A DNA stretch of 64,000 nucleotides from Spirochaetes bacterium GWE1_32_154 (lineage in GTDB: Bacteria; Spirochaetota; GWE2-31-10). Below, in pieces: positions 26,491 to 34,856 of this stretch. Positions within the stretch are counted from its first letter, which is position 1. Every line of letters begins with the position of its first letter. The notes below the pieces were generated by a model. It did not search any database and was not told the DNA's origin. It saw only the letters and a program-made list of their open reading frames with translations. The translations under genes and the position numbers were made by a program. The DNA is taken from the NCBI GenBank assembly GCA_001829315.1, contig MIAY01000003.1, positions 1 through 64,000 on the forward strand, written 5' to 3'.

Positions 26491-27540
26491 CTATTCAACC
26501 TGTAATTCTTTCAAATCTTTATCATTCATCTTTGCTCTAAGTTTTATATATTTTTTTACAGAATACGGTAATGTAAAAGAAAAACCACCCTTTGTTTTCA
26601 TAGCAAATATTTCTTCAGCAACTTCCTCCTGCTCTTCTTTAACAATTGAAAATAAATAAGGTAAATTACTTTTTGGCAAATCAACAATAAAATCGCCTTT
26701 TACAAAATCATTTTTATTATCAAGATATATCATTGATGACAACATTAGTACGTCATCCTGCTTTACAAGATCTTCAGCAAGAATGCCAGGTATAATGCTT
26801 TGAGATATTACCATATAATGTTCATTTCGTTTCGATGTTGCTGTAAATTGCACTGAAACATTAATTTCTTTTGAAGCAATATCTTTTAATGCTGTATATA
26901 ATTTCTCGTTTACATACGTTCCGACTGTTTTTGAAGCCAATGTTTCCATACCATTTGATATCCAAACCTTTACTGACCTGCAACTTTTAACGGGGGTCCC
27001 TTCTGCGGGTTCCTGTTTTATAATTCGTCCTTTTTCAATTTTCTCACTGAATTCATATATTTTCTCATCTATTGTATATGGAATATCTCCATTCGGATAT
27101 AATTCATCAAGTAAAATTGCGATATCAAATAATGTCATTTGAGTAAAATCAGGCAAAGAATTTTCTTTTTGCCCCATTGAAACAGAAAGAGCAATTTTCC
27201 TTCCCGGTCTTACATATGCCCCCTGAGACGGAGATTGACTCATTATTATACCTTCTGGGCTTGTATCAGAATATCTGGGTGATACTCTCACCGACAAATC
27301 TTTATCTGCAATTTTTCGTAATCCGACATATATATTATCACCCTCAACATAAGGAACTTTAACTCCTTTTCCTGAAAATGAAAATACAACAAAAATAACA
27401 TATGATATAATACAAATCATAATAATTGAGCCGAAAAACGTATACCATAAAACTTTTTTTGCTCTATCTTCATCTGAATCTGAATCTGAAAGAAATATTG
27501 CATTTTTAATAGTATCCAAAAATTCGATAAAATAATTCAT
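26491..27540 (-). CDS. Membrane-anchored PASTA-domain protein
   Basis: A 349-residue protein: short cytoplasmic N-terminus, one membrane segment (about 29-53), then three PASTA-like repeats (about 56-120 with QSPSQGAYVRPGRKIALSVS; 125-195 with KQEPAEGTPVKSCRSVKVWIS; 200-270, more diverged). PASTA modules bind peptidoglycan or muropeptides. Unlike PknB-type proteins there is no kinase domain. It is 11 bp downstream of fmt on the same strand; the def-fmt-PASTA order is also found in treponemes. Probable role: cell-wall sensing or organisation in the periplasm. Confidence 0.85.
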   Translation of the reverse strand: MNYFIEFLDTIKNAIFLSDSDSDEDRAKKVLWYTFFGSIIMICIISYVIFVVFSFSGKGVKVPYVEGDNIYVGLRKIADKDLSVRVSPRYSDTSPEGIIMSQSPSQGAYVRPGRKIALSVSMGQKENSLPDFTQMTLFDIAILLDELYPNGDIPYTIDEKIYEFSEKIEKGRIIKQEPAEGTPVKSCRSVKVWISNGMETLASKTVGTYVNEKLYTALKDIASKEINVSVQFTATSKRNEHYMVISQSIIPGILAEDLVKQDDVLMLSSMIYLDNKNDFVKGDFIVDLPKSNLPYLFSIVKEEQEEVAEEIFAMKTKGGFSFTLPYSVKKYIKLRAKMNDKDLKELQVE

Positions 27541-27551
27541 AGTTAGCTCCT

Positions 27552-28487
27552 TTAACCTAAAACCCTGCCCTGTAAATCACGAAAACCATTAATAAAATCT
27601 TTAGCATCCAGAATATTTTTCCCCTGCAACTGCAATCGAACAATTTTCAATGCACTTAATTCACCACACTGAACAACGATACCATGCTGTTTATCCGCAT
27701 ACAACACTGTCCCCGGCTTAGCCCTGCCTGTATCTTCCAGTTTAATTACCGATGCCTTAACAATATTTAACTTTTTTCCATCAACAACTGTCGAACAGAC
27801 AGGCCATGAAGTATATGCTCTGACGGCATTAAAAATAGTATATGCCGAATCAGACCAATCGATTACACCGTCAGCCTTTTCAATTTTTCTACAATATACA
27901 GCTTTACTCTCATCCTGTTTTACACCGCAAATATCTGCTGCTTGCATAGCTTTTAAAACCTTAACAATCAATTCAGACGCTAACTCAGAAACTAATTTTT
28001 CAACTGAAACAATATCATCATCGTCATTTATATCAAAATTAACAGTATCTAAAACATCACCACTATCAACTTCTAATACAATTTTTTGAACGGTTATACC
28101 CGACTTTTTTTTACCATCAGCAATAGCCTGCTGCATGGGAGATGCGCCTCTATATTCAGGAAGAAGCGAAGGATGAATATTTATGCCACCTGATTTTGCT
28201 ATTGTCAAAAACTCCGGTTTAAATATTTTGCCATAAGCAAAAGTCACAAAATAGTCAGCATCAAGCGACTTTAAATATGTTACTACACTATGATCAAGTT
28301 TTTCAGGTTTAATACAGTTTAAACCTAATGACAATGCTTTTTCAGAAACCGGTGAAGGCTCTAACGCACCTGAACGTCCGACAGGTTTATCTGTTGCTGT
28401 AATTACGCAAACGATATCAAAATGCGATGCTAACGCATCAAGTGTTTTAACAGCAATTTGAGGAGTTCCTAAAAAAATTAATTTCAT
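27552..28487 (-). CDS. fmt: Methionyl-tRNA formyltransferase
   Basis: A 311-residue enzyme that formylates initiator Met-tRNA using 10-formyl-THF. The N-terminal catalytic domain has FLGTPQIAV, the active-site region GGINIHPSLLPEYRGASPMQQAI, and Asp in VLEVDSGDVLDT. The C-terminal OB-fold part starts near residue 205. ATG overlaps the def stop by ATGA, so translation is coupled to def, the next enzyme acting on the same formyl group. Confidence 0.96.
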   Translation of the reverse strand: MKLIFLGTPQIAVKTLDALASHFDIVCVITATDKPVGRSGALEPSPVSEKALSLGLNCIKPEKLDHSVVTYLKSLDADYFVTFAYGKIFKPEFLTIAKSGGINIHPSLLPEYRGASPMQQAIADGKKKSGITVQKIVLEVDSGDVLDTVNFDINDDDDIVSVEKLVSELASELIVKVLKAMQAADICGVKQDESKAVYCRKIEKADGVIDWSDSAYTIFNAVRAYTSWPVCSTVVDGKKLNIVKASVIKLEDTGRAKPGTVLYADKQHGIVVQCGELSALKIVRLQLQGKNILDAKDFINGFRDLQGRVLG

Positions 28488-28975
28488 AAATTATTAAACT
28501 TCCTGTATTCCATTAATTTCTTAAGTTTCTCATCAGCCTTTAATCTGTCAACAAATAATTTTCCGTCAAGGTGATCGTATTCATGTTGAATACACGTTGC
28601 AAGTAACCCCGATGCTTTTAAAACAGCGGGTTTTCCCTCAACATCAGTATACTCAAGTTTAACTTTTTTCGGTCTTGTAATATCGGCTGATATGCCGGGA
28701 AGAGATAAGCAACCTTCTTCGTATGTTGAAGTTTCTTTTGAAACCTCCGAAATTTTCGGGTTTATCACCGCCATCTTACCTTTACCGGGTACATCCATTA
28801 CAAAAAGTCTTTTATGAATACCGATCTGAACAGCAGAAAGCCCGATACCGTCAGTTGCATACATAACCTCGAACATATCAACAATCAATTCCTTTAACTC
28901 ATCATTTATTATATCTATAGAAGACGAAGGTAATTTCAACCTTTCATCAGGATATTTAACAACATTATATTTCAT
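28484..28975 (-). CDS. def: Peptide deformylase
   Basis: A 163-residue metalloenzyme removing the N-formyl group from new proteins. All three motifs are present: GIGLSAVQIG, EGCLSLP (metal Cys) and QHEYDHLDG (two metal His and catalytic Glu). I place the start at 28975 (MKYNVVKYPD) because GGAG lies 7 nt upstream and family members begin here; an upstream in-frame ATG would add an unlikely hydrophobic tail. Coupled to fmt by the ATGA overlap. Confidence 0.96.
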   Translation of the reverse strand: MKYNVVKYPDERLKLPSSSIDIINDELKELIVDMFEVMYATDGIGLSAVQIGIHKRLFVMDVPGKGKMAVINPKISEVSKETSTYEEGCLSLPGISADITRPKKVKLEYTDVEGKPAVLKASGLLATCIQHEYDHLDGKLFVDRLKADEKLKKLMEYRKFNNL

Positions 28976-29129
28976 AAAAACTCCACAAAAAAACACTATA
29001 GATAACTTTATCATACTATATAATAAAAAGCAAACCGCATGTCAAGAAAAAGCCCTTTATTCAACAAATCATTACGGAATATTAAGAACATGACGATAAA
29101 TAATTTACAAGTAATACAGAGGATAAAAA

Positions 29130-30986
29130 ATGTTTGACAGTCGCATTATATTTATACTATTTACATCATCGATTACAATACCGGTACTGTTTTATCACAT
29201 TATAGCCCTAATTAAAACAAGTGAACAAATAAATTTACAAATTTGTATTGTAGCAATAGGCTTTACGTTATATTCTCTATTTTTTTCAGTATTTCCTGAG
29301 TTATATTTTACGCCATCAATTCTTTATTATGGCATAATTTTTGAAATAATAACCACGATGATCTTACTATATGGTTTTCATTACCTCTGTAGTAAAGAAA
29401 AAAAAGAACGAAAAGTACTCATTGGTTTAGAAATATCCGGTGCACTTTCAGTTTTATTTGCATTGTTTATATTAACTATTGGGAAAGATTCATTTTTTTC
29501 GGGAACAGAAAGACTTTCACTTGCATTTTTTCTTCAAATAATAATAACACTTTACCTCATCTATTTATTTGTTAAAAATCGAAATTATATTTCATTTTTC
29601 ATTGCGTTCACGTTGATAATTTTTTCTTTTTTCTCTTGTATGTCTATAATCGGTCATATCATACCGGTATTATCAATCTTCAAAAATCAGATTATACATT
29701 TACCTATTATTCTTTACGCACTCTCACTATCTGTTATTGCACGTTACATCCCCTACACAATAAACGATAACTATAAACTACTCGTTGACAATACGACAGA
29801 AAAAAAGCCGGATATTGCCCCGGCTATTATACCGCCTGAAGTAAAAAGAGAAACGCCGATTATCAAAAAAGCAATTATTGAAGAGCAAATTGAAGATATT
29901 GATTTCAGTAAAATACTGAAAAATAAAATAAACATATACAACGAACTTCCTGATACATTCTTAAAAATTGAAAAAGCAATAAAACCGGGTGTAATAATAA
30001 CGGCAAAAAAATCTGAAATCGAATCATTTATTCATACAACACTATCATTTATCAGAAAATGTAAAAACTCAGGGAAAACTCCATTTATTACATTAACTGC
30101 CAATGACAATGTATTTTATATGACAAGCGGTGATTTTATAATGGATCCGACAGACAGATCACTCAATATGGATAAAGTCAGACTTACAGAAATAAAAAAA
30201 TCCGCTGAAGTGCTGGAAGGAAAACTAACCATTAATAAAAGTGCGGAAAAAGACTCACTGATTATCAGAATAAAATTTGAAAATAAAATAGAACTTATTG
30301 AAAACAATATAACTAATGACGTAAGTAATAACAAAGCAGAATCTATAATTATCGCAACTGACAACAAAGACACGTATAATTATATTTTTGAAATGTATAA
30401 AGACCGGTTTAATACAATACAAGTTGAGTCCCATATAGAACTTATAGAGAAACTTGTCAACCGTGACAAACCAAGCATAATTGTAGCCGCCATGAATGAA
30501 GATAACAGCAATGAAGAACTTTTTTATAAACTTGAAAAAATTAAAGAGTTCTCAAATGTCCCGATAATTATCATATCCAATAAAACACCCAAATACATAG
30601 ACTTAAAAAACTATCGCCTTATTCAGCCGGAATTTATACTACGCCCGATTGACAGAATGGAATTAATGGAAATAACAGAAAAAATATTCAGTAAACTTAA
30701 CAAACATAAAGAAAGAAATATTCAAAAAATTGAGAATAAAATAGAAAAAACTGATGCTGATGACAACGTAATATTTTCTGCTCAATTTGACGAAAAATGC
30801 AGTTTTTTCCTAATGAATGAAAGGGAAAAAAAGATAGTGTTACTTCTCTTAAAAGGAATGGAATACAAAGATATTGCGGTAAAAATAAATCAGAACAATG
30901 ATGCACTTGTTAAAGAAATCGACACTATTTTTATGAAAACAGGGGTTTCAAGCCGGATTGAACTAATTGACCTTTTTATTAAATAG
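29130..30986 (+). CDS. Seven-TM membrane protein with C-terminal LuxR-type helix-turn-helix
   Basis: A 618-residue protein: seven hydrophobic segments (about 5-210), a linker, a region about 255-400 of unclear fold, a receiver-like alpha/beta segment (about 405-530: IIIATDNKDTYNYIFEMYKDRF, KPSIIVAAMNED, VPIIIISNKTP, FILRPIDRMELMEI), and a LuxR/GerE HTH (about 560-615: LLLKGMEYKDIAVKINQN, KTGVSSRIELIDLF). The receiver-like part lacks a clear phospho-acceptor Asp. This would be a membrane-tethered transcription factor that senses through its TM part. No cognate kinase nearby. Ends next to the convergent M15 gene. Confidence 0.7.
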   Translation: MFDSRIIFILFTSSITIPVLFYHIIALIKTSEQINLQICIVAIGFTLYSLFFSVFPELYFTPSILYYGIIFEIITTMILLYGFHYLCSKEKKERKVLIGLEISGALSVLFALFILTIGKDSFFSGTERLSLAFFLQIIITLYLIYLFVKNRNYISFFIAFTLIIFSFFSCMSIIGHIIPVLSIFKNQIIHLPIILYALSLSVIARYIPYTINDNYKLLVDNTTEKKPDIAPAIIPPEVKRETPIIKKAIIEEQIEDIDFSKILKNKINIYNELPDTFLKIEKAIKPGVIITAKKSEIESFIHTTLSFIRKCKNSGKTPFITLTANDNVFYMTSGDFIMDPTDRSLNMDKVRLTEIKKSAEVLEGKLTINKSAEKDSLIIRIKFENKIELIENNITNDVSNNKAESIIIATDNKDTYNYIFEMYKDRFNTIQVESHIELIEKLVNRDKPSIIVAAMNEDNSNEELFYKLEKIKEFSNVPIIIISNKTPKYIDLKNYRLIQPEFILRPIDRMELMEITEKIFSKLNKHKERNIQKIENKIEKTDADDNVIFSAQFDEKCSFFLMNEREKKIVLLLLKGMEYKDIAVKINQNNDALVKEIDTIFMKTGVSSRIELIDLFIK

Positions 30987-31001
30987 CATGGCTCAAAAGA
31001 T

Positions 31002-31925
31002 TTAAAAACGGACTTTATTCCAGAGTATAATTTCAGGCCGGTACTCAAAATGCATTGTATCGAATTTCCGCCACTTTCCGCCCCAGACAAAACCGTTGGA
31101 TTCAAATATTGAAACAACTTTTTCAGGCATTCTGTATCGTTTTTCCATAGGAATATCCCACCATTCAGGGACAAAGGTGGAACTCCAAAGCCAATAAACA
31201 TATCCCTTTTCACGATAGAATCTGATATCCAATGCAATCCCGTAGGAATGCATTGATTTCACTTCAGTCTCAGCGATATTTCGTGGCGTATATGTGTACG
31301 CTGTTCGTATTGATTTAATCCAACCGGCAATTTCTTTATCCTGTTTTGCAACTTCAACGATTTGATTAACCGCATTTTCCATATTGGCAGCCGCGTTATT
31401 TTGTCTGTTAAAATTTAACCTGCGATTAAAAATTGAAATTTTTTTTAAATTAGCTTCAACCTCAGCTCTACTTTTACCGTATATGCAGTCATAAAAAACA
31501 AAGGACTTTGGTCTTATGCGGGAATTATGTCTATACACTCCCTGTGTTGAAGGATATGTATAAAAAAATGAACTTCGATCTGAATCAGAAAAAAAAACTC
31601 GATCTCCTGAGTAAAGCAGAATATACACTTCAAAAGGATCTGAATGTAATTCTACGGCTTTAATATATATTCGATATGTCTGAATTAATAATGATAAGGA
31701 GTTATATAACGATATAGTTTTATAATATTCATACCCGGCTTTTTTATGAAAATAATAAAAATGATCTTTTAAAAAATTTGAATAGGGGGAAAATGTAATA
31801 ACCGGAATTACAACTGTATCATCAATAGTGTGAACTACACTTTTAAACGGTAATACTTCAGCTGACTGACTGCAAGAAACCATAGATAGCGATAAAAAAA
31901 GAATGCTCCAAACAATATGGAACAT
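31002..31925 (-). CDS. M15-type D,D-carboxypeptidase-like lipoprotein
   Basis: A 307-residue protein. Signal peptide with lipobox LSMVSC (residues about 13-18) indicates a lipoprotein. The C-terminal domain has the VanY/M15 zinc-peptidase signature: MHSYGIALDIRF (H-x-x-G-x-A-x-D) and, later, FVWGGKWRKFDTMHFEYRPEI with the third ligand His. It should cut D-Ala-D-Ala-type or stem peptides in the periplasm. I chose the ATG at 31925 since it opens the signal peptide; the longer reading frame overlaps the ferredoxin gene. The start codon lies inside the stem of a terminator-like hairpin. Confidence 0.8.
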   Translation of the reverse strand: MFHIVWSILFLSLSMVSCSQSAEVLPFKSVVHTIDDTVVIPVITFSPYSNFLKDHFYYFHKKAGYEYYKTISLYNSLSLLIQTYRIYIKAVELHSDPFEVYILLYSGDRVFFSDSDRSSFFYTYPSTQGVYRHNSRIRPKSFVFYDCIYGKSRAEVEANLKKISIFNRRLNFNRQNNAAANMENAVNQIVEVAKQDKEIAGWIKSIRTAYTYTPRNIAETEVKSMHSYGIALDIRFYREKGYVYWLWSSTFVPEWWDIPMEKRYRMPEKVVSIFESNGFVWGGKWRKFDTMHFEYRPEIILWNKVRF

Positions 31926-31934
31926 TCTTTTTAT
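31894..31934 (-). terminator. Bidirectional hairpin overlapping the M15 lipoprotein start codon
   Basis: On the minus strand the arms AAAAAGAATGTTCC and GGAGCATTCTTTTT, with one mismatch in the stem, are followed by further T bases. This has the form of an intrinsic terminator 17 bp after the ferredoxin stop. The ATG start of the M15 gene is part of the left arm, so the same hairpin could block both transcription read-through and ribosome loading. It also reads as a terminator on the plus strand. Confidence 0.65.
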
Positions 31935-31950
31935 TTTTCCTGAAATATAA

Positions 31951-32118
31951 TTACTGTGCACTAATTGCGTCGACAGGACATACTGATGCACAAGCACCAC
32001 AATCTGTACATGTAGCAGCATCAATTTTATATGGGCTGCCATCTGTTATCGCATTAACAGGACACTCAGAAACACATGAACCACATTCAATACAATCGTT
32101 AGAAATTTTATAAGCCAT
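31951..32118 (-). CDS. 2[4Fe-4S] ferredoxin
   Basis: A 55-residue protein that I read directly from sequence. Two full clusters are visible: CIECGSCVSECPVNA and CTDCGACASVCPVDA, each C-x2-C-x2-C-x3-C-P. Length and spacing are those of clostridial-type low-potential ferredoxins, electron carriers for oxidoreductases of anaerobes. GGAGGTTAGGAG before the ATG is a strong ribosome site. The gene is flanked by a repeat element upstream and a terminator-like hairpin downstream, so it is probably its own transcript. Confidence 0.95.
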   Translation of the reverse strand: MAYKISNDCIECGSCVSECPVNAITDGSPYKIDAATCTDCGACASVCPVDAISAQ

Positions 32119-32213
32119 AACTCCTAACCTCCTTATAAATTTAACTATGGTATTTAACTTACTATTTTTTTATAAAAAAGAAAAGATAAAATTTCTTTTT
32201 TATCGTGCTTTTA

Positions 32214-32362
32214 CTATAGAGCCTCTTGCAAAAATACTTTTCTTTTCTCGAATTTTTGCATGAGGCTACCTCTAACGCAACTTTATTGCGTATTGGCGGA
32301 AGCATAAAAAAAGTACTCTTTTTTTTATCAAGTACTCTTGATTTTTGCAAGAGCCTCTATAG
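32214..32362 (+). repeat. Inverted-repeat element, copy 2, with 22-bp terminal inverted repeats
   Basis: 149 bp bounded by terminal inverted repeats that differ at one position: CTATAGAG-C/G-CTCTTGCAAAAAT at both ends. Inside are a second copy of the arm (ATTTTTGCATGAGGCT, 32252-32267), a small hairpin with AACGCAA/TTGCGT, GGCGGAAGC, and a partly palindromic AAGTACTC stretch. The left two thirds match the element in the flgC-fliE spacer. The right terminal repeat supplies the stop codon of the LOG-family gene (32357-32359). Confidence 0.88.
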
Positions 32363-32923
32363 AAAACCATTTTTATTAAACGGCTCATACTCTGAAACAT
32401 ATCGAACAATATGCTGCGGATTAGCCGATACAAGATATAAATCTCTAAATTCCGGCTTAGCAAATTTCTCAGTAAATATCCGTTCAAATGCGACTACCAG
32501 GTCATCAAAATACCCATTAATATTTGCAATTACAATCGGCTGATCTATATAGCCTAATTGTTTGAGAGTTATAACTTCCAGTAATTCTTCAAAAGTGCCA
32601 AAACCACCGGGAAGTGCCATAAAACAATCAGACATTTCTCTCATTTTCAATTTTCTTTCGTGCATTGAATTAACAACAAAACAATCTTCAACAAAATCAG
32701 GATTCCCGACAGCTTTAAAAATTTTCTCAGGTATAATACTTGTCACTTTTCTCTTGTTTTCATGAAATATCTTCGCTGTAAAGCCCATTAAACCAAGATT
32801 AGAACCGCCATACACAAGATCATATTCTAACTCAATAAATTTAAGAATTATATTATTAGCTGCCGTAAAATATGTTTCATCTATTTCATCACTTGCCGAA
32901 CAAAAAATACAAATTTTATTCAC
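32357..32923 (-). CDS. LOG-family protein (putative nucleoside-5'-monophosphate phosphoribohydrolase)
   Basis: A 188-residue Rossmann-fold protein of the TIGR00730/LOG family. The two signatures are visible: YGGSNLGLMG and the catalytic PGGFGTFEE with upstream MHERKLKM. Plant and actinobacterial members release cytokinin bases from their nucleotides; bacterial members act on AMP-like substrates, and some function with nucleotide clean-up. Its start overlaps the stop of the upstream diguanylate cyclase gene by 8 bp. Its last codons and stop are built from the end of a repeat element, so the native C-terminus may have been changed. Confidence 0.85.
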   Translation of the reverse strand: MNKICIFCSASDEIDETYFTAANNIILKFIELEYDLVYGGSNLGLMGFTAKIFHENKRKVTSIIPEKIFKAVGNPDFVEDCFVVNSMHERKLKMREMSDCFMALPGGFGTFEELLEVITLKQLGYIDQPIVIANINGYFDDLVVAFERIFTEKFAKPEFRDLYLVSANPQHIVRYVSEYEPFNKNGFL

Positions 32924-34052
32924 TCACGCCCCCTTGAGGATTTTCTAAATTTTCACTATATAATTTCGAGCAATTTCTACCATGCTCTTTACAAAAGTAA
33001 AGTGCTTTATCTATCTTTTTTAATATATTTTCAGGAATATCAATAGTATTTCGGGTAATATGAATACCACCGACACTAATCGATAATTTCACTCTTTCAT
33101 TATTATATATTATTTTATATTTCTCAATTTTAGTTCTAATTCTCTCTGCGACTTCCATCACAAATTCATACTCACACGCTGTTAACAGAACAACAAACTC
33201 TTCACCGCCAAATCTTGCGGCAATATCATCTGTTCTAATTGCCTGTCTTATAGTATCTGCAACTAATTTAATAATTTTATCCCCTGCAACATGCCCATAT
33301 GTATCATTAACGTTCTTAAAATGATCAATATCCATTATTAAAACACCAAATTCGGTTCCATGTCGCTTTAATCGTGCTAATTCTCTGGATAAACTTTGCA
33401 TAAAATAATCATGATTATACAAACGTGTTTTCAAATCAGTAATTGCTCTTTTATAATGTATAATATTTTGCAAACTTATTGAAACAAATTTCATTATTTC
33501 ATCGATAAAAACGATCTCATCAGACTCAAACGGTTGACAAGCAAGTTTTTTACCAAATATTATAAAACCATACACACCATCTAAACCCATTATCGGCACC
33601 AGCAATTCCGGATTCAAACTTTCAAATAACGCGGTGTCTTTTTCAGAGTCCATCATTACTTCAAAAGCCTCAAAAGTTATCGATGTGGGAGACAGCAGAA
33701 AAAAATCTTTATAAATAGAAAAATTATCAATTTCCAAGGAGCTTTTTACCGGTTGTAAATTCATAAATTTCATAATATTTACTGTATCAGGATTTACTTC
33801 ATCCTGAATTATAAATGTTAATGTTTCCGGAACAAATTTATTTAAAAATTTGGATGTAATATAATTAACAAGTTCAACCACTGTTTTTTTATTAAATATT
33901 TCAACTGCTTCATTCAGCAACTCATTCTGATCAACAATTGTATGATTTAAGACTTCAATATATTGCAACAGACCTGTATTTGAAAGTAATTCATAATTTG
34001 CAAGAATATTGGAATTAAGTGTTTCACTAAGTTTTATACTGCCTATGTTCAT
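32916..34052 (-). CDS. GAF-GGDEF diguanylate cyclase (second copy)
   Basis: A 378-residue soluble protein: helical N-terminus (about 1-50), GAF-like domain (about 60-205), GGDEF domain (about 210-365). Signature AARFGGEEFVVLL is active type, and RTDD five residues before it is an intact RxxD inhibition site. The layout is very like the other cyclase at 4439-5479 but the sensor parts differ, so the two are paralogues with separate inputs. Overlaps the LOG gene start, forming a two-gene unit. Divergent from clpP and the HD-GYP gene. Confidence 0.9.
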   Translation of the reverse strand: MNIGSIKLSETLNSNILANYELLSNTGLLQYIEVLNHTIVDQNELLNEAVEIFNKKTVVELVNYITSKFLNKFVPETLTFIIQDEVNPDTVNIMKFMNLQPVKSSLEIDNFSIYKDFFLLSPTSITFEAFEVMMDSEKDTALFESLNPELLVPIMGLDGVYGFIIFGKKLACQPFESDEIVFIDEIMKFVSISLQNIIHYKRAITDLKTRLYNHDYFMQSLSRELARLKRHGTEFGVLIMDIDHFKNVNDTYGHVAGDKIIKLVADTIRQAIRTDDIAARFGGEEFVVLLTACEYEFVMEVAERIRTKIEKYKIIYNNERVKLSISVGGIHITRNTIDIPENILKKIDKALYFCKEHGRNCSKLYSENLENPQGGVSE

Positions 34053-34240
34053 TTTTTTTATTTATTTCCTTTAAAAGTATTATACTATAAAATAACTATA
34101 AATTATAATAAAGAAGAATTTATTTTTTATATCTGATAAAACATCATGCAAAAAACAGATAAAAGAATTATCTTTTAATTGATTATTTTTTAAATAATAT
34201 ATATATTTGTATTTTTAATATTATATAGTCAGGAGTAAAT

Positions 34241-34852
34241 ATGCAATATCAATTTGAAAATAATTGTGACGAAGATGAAAATAAAGACACAGGTCCGATA
34301 GATTCATTTTATGAAAAGAAATTTCTTGAACAGAGAAAAATTATTATATCCAGTCAAGTAGATAGTAAACTCACAGAAAGAGTACTGAAGGCTCTCTTTT
34401 TATTGGATGCTTTAGATCCGGTAAAACCAATCACAGTTATTATCAATTCTCCCGGCGGTGAAGTTTTTTCAGGTTTTGCAATCTACGACATAATGAAAGC
34501 AATCAACGCGCCAATTATCACCCTTGTTACCGGTTTTGCCGCGAGTATGGGTTCGATCATTATGTTAGGTTCAAAAAAAGGCAAGCGATATGCTACTAAA
34601 AATGCAAAAGTTCTTATTCACCAGCCATTAATTAGTGGAATGTTTCAAGGTAGAGCCACAGAGATTGAAATACAGGCTAAAGAAATACAGGAAACAAGAG
34701 ATAAAATAATTAATTTGTATGTTGAGGAAACAGGACAATCAAGAGAGAAAATTGCAAAAGACATTGAACTTGATTACTGGATGACGGCAGAGCAGGCATT
34801 GGAATATAAGTTAATAGATAAAATCATTACAAAAATGGACGAGGTTATCTAA
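34241..34852 (+). CDS. clpP: ClpP-family serine protease
   Basis: A 203-residue ClpP. The catalytic triad is readable: Ser in GFAASMGSII, His in VLIHQPL, Asp in IELDYWMTAEQALEYKLID. INSPGGEV is the oxyanion-region motif. It needs an AAA+ partner such as ClpX or ClpA, but none is encoded in the window. The N-terminus has an acidic stretch (NNCDEDENKD) that is unusual for ClpP and might be a propeptide or a mark of a secondary ClpP paralogue, as many spirochaetes carry two. AGGAG precedes the ATG. Followed after 4 bp by the HD-GYP gene. Confidence 0.92.
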   Translation: MQYQFENNCDEDENKDTGPIDSFYEKKFLEQRKIIISSQVDSKLTERVLKALFLLDALDPVKPITVIINSPGGEVFSGFAIYDIMKAINAPIITLVTGFAASMGSIIMLGSKKGKRYATKNAKVLIHQPLISGMFQGRATEIEIQAKEIQETRDKIINLYVEETGQSREKIAKDIELDYWMTAEQALEYKLIDKIITKMDEVI

Positions 34853-34856
34853 TAGA

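Noticed and set aside
31926-32042. Long M15 reading frame reaching 32042
   Set aside because: The extra part runs antiphase through the ferredoxin gene and precedes the signal peptide; the ferredoxin is the real gene there.
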